Of a DNA stretch of 31,438 bases, positions 1-11,219 are shown piece after piece. The position numbers were made by a program, and so were the translations under genes. Source of the stretch: Hypsibius dujardini (Eukaryota; Tardigrada; Eutardigrada; Parachela; Hypsibiidae); NCBI GenBank assembly GCA_001579985.1, contig LRSR01014094.1, positions 1-31,438 of the forward strand, in the 5' to 3' direction. Within the stretch, counting starts at the first letter, position 1. Every line of letters starts with the position of its first letter. The notes beneath the pieces are model-generated. The model was not told where the DNA came from, made no database searches, and worked only from the letters and a program-made list of their open reading frames with translations.

Positions 1-41
1 GGACCCGGAAGGATATAGTTGGAGGAGCAGCAATTGTTAGG

Positions 42-1964
<1,923 letters not shown>

Positions 1965-2036
1965 TTTCATGAGAGGTTTTGTGATTGCTTGTGTCCCTGC
2001 TTTTAGATGAAGGACCCTCTCCTTGGTCACTTTTCC

Positions 2037-2042
2037 ATTAAA
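2037..2042 (+). promoter_or_regulatory. Possible METTL1 poly(A) signal (ATTAAA)
   Basis: ATTAAA lies 73 bp after the METTL1 stop, a plausible distance for the commonest variant poly(A) signal. There is no transcript support. Confidence 0.35.
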
Positions 2043-2072
2043 TTGGGATATAAAAAATGTATGAGGTATAGT

Positions 2073-2284
2073 GTGTGTTTCGGCTCACCCTCCAATTGGT
2101 CGATCAATCGGCTCACTCAAGGATTTGTCTTTGATGGTAGGTGCTTGATTGTTGGATTTGCTGTACTATATTCTAGTATACTATAGCGCTTGTGGAAATC
2201 AAACAATCAAGCAGATGCCATGAAAGAGAAGCGCATGAGTGAGCCGATTTATCGACCAAGTGGAGGGCCAGCCGAAATACAAAC
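2073..2284. mobile_element. Foldback MITE-like element, about 212 bp
   Basis: Almost the whole interval is one imperfect palindrome. The left arm, GTGTGTTTCGGCTCACCCTC onward, matches the reverse complement of the right arm, which ends GCCGAAATACAAAC. Inner blocks also pair: TGATTGTT near 2150 with AACAATCA near 2205, and GATCAATCGGCTCACTCA with its counterpart near 2237. The centre is an A/T-rich short palindrome near 2179. There is no coding capacity. I could not fix a target-site duplication, so the superfamily is unknown. Confidence 0.75.
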
Positions 2285-2600
2285 TTTGCCTCCTACTGAT
2301 GAATCCATGGAGCTAATGTCGTTCCTTTTTGTGGGTATGCACGCATACCGGAAGTGCTGTTGCTGTTGACATTTGCCTGAACGAACGAACTGCCAATTAC
2401 GAAGCCGCAGTATTTGCTTTTTCCGAGCAAATGAATGTAAAATAGCTTAGTGTAGTTTTGCTATCCCCAGTGCGGTGATGCGAAAAATGCTGCTAAGATA
2501 ATAATTATAATAAATGATAAAATATACGCTTTCGTCCTTTAATATAAAAACCGATTGAAAACATGTACATTTTCGGTGTGAATCCTTTATTATGCATATC

Positions 2601-2747
2601 TTCGATCGATTCACGCTAAACTCACGCTCATTTCCGTTACAGCTAGTGCGGGTAAACCTCGATGCGTTTCGTGGGGTCGGTGTGGTGACTGGAACGCTGC
2701 AAATGATCAACACGACCAAAGACTGCGAAATTTCGTGCCCGAATTAG
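2601..2747 (+). pseudogene. Decayed fragment of the secreted-glycoprotein family at 3746-6776
   Basis: In one frame this reads FPLQLVRVNLDAFRG then VVTGTLQM before a stop at 2745-2747. The downstream gene near 5623-5693 reads KPLQLTRVNLAAFRG then TVIATLQM. Nucleotide matches such as TGCGTTTCG and CTGCAAATGA support common ancestry. Nothing upstream or downstream extends the match into a usable gene, so I call it an isolated remnant of a tandem relative. It could also be one exon of a very diverged gene, but no splice sites flank it convincingly. Confidence 0.6.
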
Positions 2748-3745
2748 TGTTCCACAGGAGAATAGTGAGGCTATCGGCGAAAGGCTTTTGACCAAAAAGG
2801 GAGGCAACCTGACCTCTGGAGCGAAGAACTAGGACTGGCGCCTGCATGCCGTTCCTTGATGATTCTCATCTTCTACATACTCAATTATCTGCACTTGAGC
2901 GCAAGCTAGCTAATTAGTTGTTCCTCTCCTGAAGCTTACGACAGGTATTGCCGCTGCTTGGAGCGAGACATGCTTTGCCGGATTTTGTATGCGAGGATAA
3001 AATAAAACCCACCAACCATAACCCTCTGTTGGAAACAGGCGCTCGCTTGCTCCGGGCTCAGGGGCCAATGTCAACCCATGGGGGGGGGGTCGACTCTCGC
3101 AACGATAGGCAATGATAGGTATGGGGGACACGTTCCAAAAATGAAGTTTGTACTTCCAAAAATTGAATCTGATTCTTAGCGAAAATATATTAGGGGGTTT
3201 GGCGCAAACAATATTAATTAGAACTGTGAATGCCGCACGATGAAGACATTCGTTGTGATTTCCTTCCCGAACGTTTAGCGTTCAAAAAGTTCTCCTGAAT
3301 TCCTTTCTTTCGTTTTGCCATCCCCCTTCCAATGTTTTTATCAACAAAGATATTGGCGTATCGAATTTTAAATAGAAAAGAATTGTGATTCTGGGGGGAA
3401 TGAGACATCTAAGAGCTGAAATTAGTCCTTGGAAACCCCCCCCCATCTAGTTGTGGTACGAGGCTTATGCTGTTACATACAGACCAGAGTCATGCGTCTT
3501 CGTTTCGGCGTAGTCTGCTCAAATATTCAACAACGTGGCCGTACCGTTTTCCGGTCGTGTTTGATTTGACTCGGATAAACTTAAAAACTAACGTCATTTC
3601 CGAAATGGGATGTTATCAGTCTTGAAATCCTATCTGTTCAGTTCCAAATCCAGCAGGCACCGACACGGCGTTTCATGTCGTTTAATTCGGATTGAGCTGA
3701 TGATTTAGTTACACATCGTTCCGTTGCTAGCAAAACTTTGAGCTC
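2748..3745. other. Intergenic stretch with homopolymer tracts
   Basis: No gene found. It holds a 10-base G run at 3080-3089 and a 9-base C run at 3436-3444. Open frames on the minus strand (2910-3131 and 3214-3408) have no family resemblance or splice support. It presumably contains the promoter of the gene starting at 3746. Confidence 0.5.
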
Positions 3746-6700
3746 ATGATAATTCAGAAAATGCGTTATATGGTATTGCCGTTCATATCGGCTTTTTTGA
3801 ATGTCGTCACCGTGTACGGTCACCTGGACTCTCCATCGGTCATCAAGTCCGAAGTGTTGGGTAAGTTTTTGTTTATGACAACAAAATCAGAGATTTTTTA
3901 ACTTTTCAAAACAAAATTACTAATGTATGACGTTGAACACTATAAGGGCTACTAGGAGTAGTATTTCCATGCATATCTTTACAGGTTGGGGTGCCATTGA
4001 GGTCTCCCCAAATGCCTTCATGTCGATGGAGTACCAAAACTTCCAAGTCTCCGTCTACAAGAAGGAAGGCTCCGGAAATACCTCGCAACAATTTTTCCTA
4101 TTCGCCCGCGCTGGTTCTCGACCCCGCCCTAACTAAAACTCGCTTCAACTACTTTTCCAACAGCTTTGAAACCATTTTCACCGTCAAGATGTGGTATCCG
4201 GAATACCGACAAGCAGTCCAGGATGCTCTCTCCGCGGAATTGGGACGAAATGTCTCGAAAAACAGCATTCGAATGCTGCCCATCGAAGAGATCCGAATCC
4301 ACAGTCACCGTCGTTCAGAGGAATACGAGATTGCCAACGGATGGATGTCCTATGCCAACCAACCGAAACTCTTTAACTTCAGTGTGAATTGTGCCACCAA
4401 CGAGACGTGCACGGAGGTAGCTGACAACATTCGAAACCACCCAGACTCATTTGTTTCAGGTTTGGAGGTTTACTACAGTCTGCAGACACAACGAACGCGA
4501 AAGCGTTCTGTGCTCGTCAAATCGGAACATGTTCAAAGTTCGGAAATGTTCTCCAAACTGATGCACGAGTTCCCCGACACAAACACTGTCTTTCTGCTTG
4601 GAAATGACTTGAAGAAGCTTCAGCTGGAGGTCTCAAGCAACGTCATCGCCACGGAGATCACGGATGAGGATTTTTTCGTCAGTTCCGATGAAGCTTTGAA
4701 TGTTGGTCTGCAACTGGACAGACGCCTGCAGGTGAAAGCCATCAGCTCAAGCACATTCAGTCCGCAAATGTGGGACGCGGTCTTTTGGAGCTCCGAAAGC
4801 GCACGACCGGATGTGACTACAAAGGTGGGCAATGATAAAAGCACAATTTCATGTGAAACTAAGCAAACTCTGACACCATTATACAATTTTAAATTGCATT
4901 TGATTTTTATTTGTCCGAAAGAATTTAATAATTTTGAAAAAATATATAAATAATTGTCGTAGAATTCTGCTCATACTACTAATCTTTTTTTCCGGTAGAG
5001 GAAGCAAAAATTCTGCGGAGGGGGCCTCATTGCTCCCCTCATCGTGAGGGGCAATATTTTTTGTTCTCAAAATTAAAACTCTTCCTGATGAAAGATTTAA
5101 GAAAATTAAAATCATTTTCGACAGCTCATGAAATTTGGGAATGCCAGATGCCTTACCTTCTCTTGTATACTTCTGAGCACCCTAATTACGTCATATGTTG
5201 TACTGGTATATTTTTGGTTGTGATTTTGATATTCACCTGTTAACTTATTCTTAATGTTAATTTATTATATTTCCAGGTGTTAAACGACGTTTACGATAAA
5301 AGTGATCGGAGTATCCAGGAAGCTGTGAAACGATCCCTGGTTAACCCGAATGGTGGCAAGTTTGCCGGTGGGCGATCTTTAACTGAATTCTCTGGGACAT
5401 CTGCGGTGAATGATTCCTTTAAAATTTGGGCTAGCCTCAAGGCCAGCGGTTCTTGGGGTGTCGTCTGCGGCTACGGTGACACAGGAGGCAATGTTGCGGA
5501 AAACAAGTCTCAACCACACTCCGCACCGGAATCGATGATGGACGAAATTGCCCGGTTGAATGTGCTCTTTCGGGGAGGTCGCGAGTTTAGCGATTGGAAA
5601 GGGGAGAAATTTGTGACGAAACCGTTGCAGCTGACCCGAGTAAATCTAGCTGCGTTTCGAGGTACGACAACGGTGATTGCGACTCTGCAAATGAGAGTGG
5701 CGCGCACAACTTCCGAGCTCCGGACCCGAATCAACGTCCCGCATGGAGGCACCGCCGCTGAAGAAAACCTGCTCGGAGAAAACAAGGAACGACTCGATCT
5801 TCTGGAAGTGTTAGCCAGAGAAAAGATTGCGAGCTTGTGGGATACCTTGGTCGGTATCGTGGCTAATCAGAACCGGTCGCAATTACTGGGGCAGCAGCGA
5901 GCGACAAACTTGTCAAATATTCTTCAGGGAAGCTTTTCGCGATCGGAGGCATTGGCGCAGCAGAGATCTGTTGTGACGGAAGACATCATCCGGACTCTAA
6001 ATTTGTCTGATTCTTCAGCCAAAAAGATGCTGACGAACCTTTCAGACAATTTGGGCAGTCTCGTGGGAAGAATCTCACGGTTGGAATTTCGGACAGAACA
6101 AAAACTGTTCAATTTGTCGACCACTCTGTTGGATGCCGCCAAAACCCTCGTGAGGCTTGAATTGGGTACCGAACAGAAGCTGACGAGTATATTCAATGCG
6201 TTGCCGTGCTCACATCAAAAGTTGGATCATGTGGCGAACAAGTTGCTGGATTTGGAGAGCAGTCTTTCGCGATTAGAATCGGGGGTGCAGCAAAATTTTG
6301 CGAATTTCTCGTCTTCAATTGTGACTTTAGCAATCACCATGAACTCCTCGAAGTGCAGGTTCACACAATTGAGGTTGTCTGGGACAACGGTCTCGGCAAA
6401 ACTGACGTTTGCACCAGCTGGACTAATTTGCATTGGAAATTCAGCAAGTCCGACTCCGAGTAGGAATTTCTTGGTTTTCGTTAAGGTGTCTTCGCGGCTG
6501 AACTTCCTGGGCACGGAATCACTCAACGGCGGCTTTGTGGATTTTCGTCCGTATGTCAGCTGGTCTTTTAGCTCAGGTAACAGCGGGGATTCAGGTGGTT
6601 GTAACAGCCTGCCTGCTCATCTTCGTGGAAGCTTAGCGGGAATTGGACAATGTTGTAGCAAGAACAACCCAAGTTCCTATGTCTACTTAGTAAACTCACA

Positions 6701-6776
6701 CACACATGACGCCGTAGTGGACAATGACGGGGCAATTACAGTTCTTTCAACCGACACCGAAACGTTGTGGTATTAA
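3746..6776 (+). CDS. Large secreted Asn-glycosylated protein, family not recognised; contains a frame break
   Basis: Exons 3746-3860, 3985-4824 and 5277-6776 (introns 124 and 452 bp, GT-AG), about 817 aa if one surplus base is ignored. The N-terminus is a signal peptide (MVLPFISAFLNVVTVYG core, likely cleaved near residue 25). The middle part is globular looking and ends exon 2 with WDAVFWSSESARPDVTTK. Exon 3 carries WKGEKFVTKPLQLTRVNL, then a long leucine-rich helical region with several N-x-S/T sites and diverged repeats of RLE-x-GTEQKL type (near 6078, 6153 and 6270), suggesting a coiled coil. Exon 2 starts in one frame (EVSPNAFMSMEYQNFQVS) and continues in another (TKTRFNYFSNSFETIF), a +1 shift between about 4100 and 4135 that no GT-AG intron explains. 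The C-terminus is uncertain: from about 6340 another frame reads more naturally and stops at 6463. A related fragment lies at 2601-2747. Function unknown; extracellular location inferred from the signal peptide and glycosylation sites. Confidence 0.75.
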
Positions 6777-6876
6777 AAAACTATAACGATCGTTTTTCCC
6801 CAACAGCTTTCGTACAAGAATTGCAAAGGATGTAACGGACGAGTACTGTATTTTCACTGTCCATATCTACGCACAA

Positions 6877-6882
6877 AATAAA
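6877..6882 (+). promoter_or_regulatory. Poly(A) signal AATAAA for the secreted-glycoprotein gene
   Basis: Canonical AATAAA, 101 bp after the stop at 6776 (414 bp after the alternative stop at 6463), followed by a T/GT-rich stretch as expected downstream of a cleavage site. Confidence 0.6.
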
Positions 6883-6937
6883 AAAATTCTATTGTGTGCT
6901 GCTTGTACAATTTTTTTATTCCTTCAACGCAATCACA

Positions 6938-7939
6938 CCCTACGGATGACTCTCAGACTAGATTCCAGGCTGAACACTGTAATAAGCCTGTAAAAAGGCT
7001 GGAATCAGACTGTTTCTAATCGTAAGCTGGATGCGCCCAGCCTGTCTATTCGTCGCAAGGTAGCCTAGAATACAGGCTATATTTTCGAAAATTTTCCGCC
7101 CCGTGCAACACATCTCTCTTGAAAGTTTCCAACTGACGCGGGAGATTAGTTTCGTGTGCAGACCGCGTGGCTTGGTTTGAGACTTGGAATTCAGTTCAGA
7201 CTTTTCTTGCTTCGCCTGGTGTTGAAAAAGTTAATCTGCTATTTTTGTTCTCTTAAACATTCATGAATATCATTTCATTTTGCGTAAATTGCAATCAGTT
7301 AGTCTGTTATTGAACCATGTGCGTACTAGTATAATGAGATATCAGAGGATTCGTGTACCTGTTTTGTTGTTGCTGTGTGGAAGATGGCTGAATCCAACGG
7401 CTTACAACGTATCGCCTTTGCCTCTCGGTACGTGAAGTTCCCGCTTCAAATTTTAATCTTTAGATTGCTGATTATTTATTTTCAGCAGAGGTTTTGGATT
7501 CAGTGCCTGTAAAGAAACTTGCTTTTGTGTTTTTTTGCAGATCGCTCTGGAAGCCTACAACGGAAATGGAATCTCATGACTCTTTCGTTTAACGTTCCTA
7601 AACTTCGTTACATTACCGCTTTAGCTCTAATCTCGGTATAATATTTTGGCACTGTTGGTTTATTTTTTTACTTTCAATTTGAGTGTGGCCTGGACGAATT
7701 CCCGGAAATTAATCAATCATTTTCATTGGTCTATAGAAGACACGCCTATATGGCAATGTAATTTTCGATTGGCCGAATCGCTGAAAATAACAGGGTGGAA
7801 ACCTGTGTCATATATAGGCTGGAAAAGGTGAAACATTCCAGTCTCTTCACTCAGCCATTTTGACTGGATTCCAGCCTGTTTTGATTACGTCAAAACAGGC
7901 TGCATCCAGGCAGGAACCAGTCAAAAGTTATCCGTAGGG
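6938..7939. mobile_element. 1.0 kb inverted-repeat DNA element, non-autonomous
   Basis: The ends are inverted repeats: CCCTACGGATGACT on the left and CCCTACGGATAACT as the reverse complement of the right end, with weaker similarity over the next 15-20 bases. Both subterminal regions contain further nested inversions built from CCAGCCTG/CAGGCTGG words, so each end can fold on itself. No transposase frame is present. I see no obvious target-site duplication, so the superfamily is undetermined. The interior contains a short spliceable frame (7334-7641). Confidence 0.75.
7334..7641 (+). CDS. Possible two-exon 64-aa frame with signal-peptide-like start, inside the transposon
   Basis: The ATG at 7334 opens MRYQRIRVPVLLLLCGRW, a basic start plus hydrophobic core. 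A GTACGT donor at 7428 and a T-rich TTTTTTGCAG acceptor ending at 7540 join it in frame to 7541-7641, ending in TAA. The product is only 64 aa and matches nothing I recognise. It may be a captured gene piece or chance. The alternative acceptor near 7486 leads to an early stop. Confidence 0.2.
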
Positions 7940-8479
7940 CGATTAATAATTTAATTAATTTTCCCAATCTGGTTTCAGTTTCCCGGATCTTAGCAAAAAC
8001 ATTGTAACATTACTTCGCTTTTGCGGATTTGAACACACGGGCATGCCGGAGAAAAATGCCACAAAAATCCGTTTTAGTATAAGCGACATCTTAATTCGTT
8101 TTTGTAAGGTTTTTTTCCAAACCGAAAAATGCCGCGGTGTCGTGCAACAACCACAGCGTGACCGAGATCGACTGGTGTCCTGTGCGGTGAATGTACGTTC
8201 CTATTCCCCGGAAGTAAGGCCAAGCCACAGCAACGAATTAGTTACTATTGCACTTAATCAAATATCGACTGACCAATTCAAGCAAACATTTGCAATTGTC
8301 CTTTCAGTTTTTTCCGTCGGTGTATTCCGGACGGGATGTTTGTGTGCGGAACACGGAAACAGCCGGTAATTGTGGTAGCCGATGAATCGAACTCTGAAGC
8401 ACCATGCTAAGCGCTATAGTTACCACAACGATTTGATTATTTCACCCGTCATATGATGGTGGAAGACCAGGGACAAGAT
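7940..8479. other. Flank of the four-TM array; part is old paralogous 3' flank
   Basis: From about 8190 to 8330 the sequence is recognisably related to 10880-11010 (for example CCTATTCCC(C)GGAA, AGCAACAACGG/AGCAACGAATT and a shared CCTTTTCAG/CCTTTCAG), so the paralogy between the pseudogene and the intact gene extends past the coding region. No gene of its own. Confidence 0.5.
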
Positions 8480-9380
8480 AATATGCTGGTGGGAGTTTCT
8501 CTGCAACACCCAAATCGAAGTCTGCTCTCGTCGCGGTCAATGGAAGCTCCGCCGAGTCAATGACCGCGGAATAACGCGGACGGAAGTGCAACGTTCGTGC
8601 AACAGCGGCAGCAGCACCATATGTAGTTAATTTTTATCCGAATAAATGTGTACATTCTCCGAAGCAGACCTGGGCAGTGCTGGGGGCTGTATTTGTTTTA
8701 GTCCAATCCTAGACTCATCCCAGCGGGATGATTGCTCCGAACTGGGTCCGCGGACTCGATTGTTCTTGTCACTGCTTGCTGAGCCAATACTCCAAATGGT
8801 GAGAGACCATTTCCGCTTATCCCTTCATCGAGTGTCGTCGTGGGCCTGCTTGTAGGACAATCCACTCCGTCATCAGCTAACTCGTTGACCGATGATCGCG
8901 CTTCGAGCTCCGCTAAACGACGTTTTGCCTTCCGATGTATGAAAATGGAGAGCACCAACTGCAACAAAACGTATGCAGAACCTACCGCCACCATGCTGAC
9001 GTAATGATATTTCGAAATGGTAACGTAAGTCACGTCTGGGAAGCCAGATCATGGATGGTAAATCCAGTAATCATGCGGGTCAGTCTCATAGTCAGCTATT
9101 TCGGCCCATGTGTTTACGCTGCATGCTTGTGGAGGGCAAATTTAGGCATCAATTAGATAATAGCAGCCTTGGAGGAAGGAAGCCAAAGAGAGCAGAGCAC
9201 CGACAAGCAGCAGAGTACGGTAGTGGAGGAGGTTATGGGACAATTTACGTTGGTACTCCTGTAACGCCAGAAGGCTCGTTGAGTTGCCATTCCAACGCTG
9301 GCTACTGAAGGATGAGATAAGGCCGATGGCTCCGGTCAGGGTGATGAAAAATATTGTATATATCGTTAGGTTGAAATGAT
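8480..9380 (-). pseudogene. Pseudogene of the four-TM PPxY membrane protein family (copy A)
   Basis: Aligns with the intact gene at 11220-12118. Reading from 9380: HFNLTIYTIFFITLTGA (TM2), LQEYQRKLSHNLLHYRTLLL (start of TM3), then TM4 (YHYVSMVAVGSAYVLLQLVL) and KAKRRLAELEARSSV, then tail words ENVHIYS and VIDSAELPLTATR and a final LPPAYYL (a PPxY motif). It is broken by in-frame stops at 9142-9144, 9049-9051 and 8637-8639 and by at least one frameshift between about 8630 and 8530. The exon start at 9380 follows a good TTGCAG acceptor at the family's conserved position. No exon 1 encoding TM1 is visible upstream. The strand and order match its neighbours, so this is a dead member of a tandem array. 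Confidence 0.85.
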
Positions 9381-9735
9381 CTGCAAGCGAAAGTGGATAT
9401 GAAGACGTATATGTAGTTGTTTAATCTAAGTAAGCATTAGTGTGCTATCCAACACATGCTATAGGAGGGAGGAAGGAGGAGAACACCCCTATTTCACAAT
9501 TTGAAAAACGGCACCATAGCGAATTTCCATTATATTAATTCCGCCAACTGCATTTGCTTTCCAAAAAAAACTACAGATTTTGATGCCTTCAACGTCCACT
9601 GAAGCAAGAGTCCAGCAGAACTCAAGATTCATTTTTCTGGAAAACGCGAATCCGCCCCGCAATTATCACTTCCTTTTGAGAATTTCTCAGTTGATCAGGC
9701 AAATTATATTTTTAGTTGCCGTTGTCGTTATGGTG
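9381..9735. other. Intergenic, no gene seen
   Basis: Expected to hold the missing first exon of copy A, but no TM1-type exon could be found on the minus strand. The stretch around 9460-9490 is GGA-rich. Confidence 0.4.
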
Positions 9736-9738
9736 CGC

Positions 9739-10031
9739 AGACGTTGTGTCCCTAGACATTGTGTTCTCAAAATTGTATCCGTTGGATGTTGTGCCCGCAC
9801 GACATTGTGTCCTGTCCGTCAGACATTGTGTCCTTCTGACATTGTGTCTTTAGGACACAGAATACCTGGGGCGGTCTCTCCACCTGGACAGAATGTCTGG
9901 GAACAGTTTCTCCATCTGGCCCTAATGTCTGCGAGGACAGAATGTCTACGGCCACAATGTCTGGAGACGTAGAGTTGGGCAGGACACATAAAATGGACAG
10001 AATGTCGGGAGAACAGCATGTCGGGGGACAC
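9739..10031. repeat. Cluster of diverged GACATTGTGTCC motifs in two opposed arms
   Basis: The left arm carries about seven forward copies (near 9740, 9755, 9769, 9785, 9801, 9822 and 9838, mostly 15-16 bp apart). After 9850 the motif flips to GGACAGAATGTC / GGACACA forms (near 9853, 9886, 9935, 9981, 9994 and 10025). The interval is thus a large imperfect palindrome made of one short word. Open frames across it are by-products of the repeat. It is probably the body of a foldback or MITE-type element; the ends are not defined. Confidence 0.75.
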
Positions 10032-10035
10032 ATCA

Positions 10036-11219
10036 TCGGTGTGCCGCCGATATGGAGCAAAATCTCATACAGTTGGGAGTCCCCTGTTGATCTTCCCCAA
10101 AGGCCAAATCCAACTAGTCCCGCTCAATTGTCGACGAGAAAAACCAAATAAAAAGATCCAAAAGAGCACTTTTAATTAATTTTGAATTAGAAAATGGGTG
10201 GGAAAACTTAAAAATATGGCTTCCTAATAGATAAAAGCTGGGAGGCATTGGTTGTGTACAGAAATCCGGCCGTGAGACGTTTGAAAATAGCTCGGCAAGC
10301 GATTTGAAAAACATCGCGTACGCGATCTCATTTGACATCTCACCCGCGATCGCCCGAACCTGTTTATGGTCCGTGAGATTTGCAAGCCTGGAGGAGCTGT
10401 TTATACTCGCACGATTGTACGCTGGACGAGAGGTTTTTCCTCTCATGAGGGCATTTCTTCCAGACTATAAAGGGGCCTTAGCGCTGTGCTGGTGTTGCTA
10501 ATGGCTCGTTTTCGGCTAAGAAACGGGTAGGCTAAGAATAGCCAGACTCCTTGTACAGATAATATATCTCTGCATTTGTACTTGATGACAGTAATAAGGT
10601 ATGCTTTCCTTGTGTTTGTCCACCTCTGTCCACTATTCTTTCCTGTCGATCACATTTAATACAGTTATTTACTTTCGTCCATCCAAAGGTATTTGCCTGG
10701 GTCGTGACAAAAACATAATAAAATTTCTTGGTTCTTATAGATTTGATTTGAATACGTAGAAAAGACGCTAACAAAATACCATAAAATCCTCTTAGATTTG
10801 AGCGACCTCTTAATCCAATCTGGAAGCTTTCGAGTCACAGGCTCAGCATCATCAGAAACCGTTACCATGTGCCCCGCATAAATGTGCCTATTCCCGGAAC
10901 GTGAGCCAAAGCAACAACAACGGGTTAATACTCAATGATTGCTCTTAGCATCTGTCAATAGTCCCAATTGAAGCGAAAGTTCGCAATCGCCTTTTCAGTG
11001 ACGATCACCATCGATGCAGTACGAAGCTCCGTCAAAAAAATTCAGCCGAGTTGCCCTTTTCATGGTAGTCAGGTCGTCTACCGTATATCATCAGGCACCA
11101 AATATGTTTGCGGGTGAAGAAGCTGCTATTTGTGGTGGGCAGGCGGATCAACCGCTGCAGTACCATGCTAAACCAATACCATTATTGCAACCCATGATAA
11201 GACGTGGAAGTCCGGAAGG
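10036..11219. other. 3' flank of the intact four-TM gene; no separate gene
   Basis: No convincing exon on either strand. The part nearest the gene (10870-11219) is related to 8190-8480, as expected if array members share 3' flanks. I found no clear poly(A) signal for the minus-strand gene. Confidence 0.45.

Noticed and set aside
4114-4163. A 50-bp intron explaining the frame break
   Set aside because: It has GT and AG ends but joins the flanking coding sequence in the wrong frame.
5024-5056. Small GC-rich stem-loop (CCCCTCA/TGAGGGG) in an intron
   Set aside because: Only about 10 paired bases with a bulge; likely chance or a scrap of repeat.
7334-7641. Idea that the frame in the 1-kb element is its transposase
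   Set aside because: 64 aa with no catalytic motif; far too short.
9767-10060. Overlapping open frames on both strands (Cys/Ser/His-rich)
   Set aside because: They are translations of the GACATTGTGTCC repeat cluster; the codon content simply repeats the motif.
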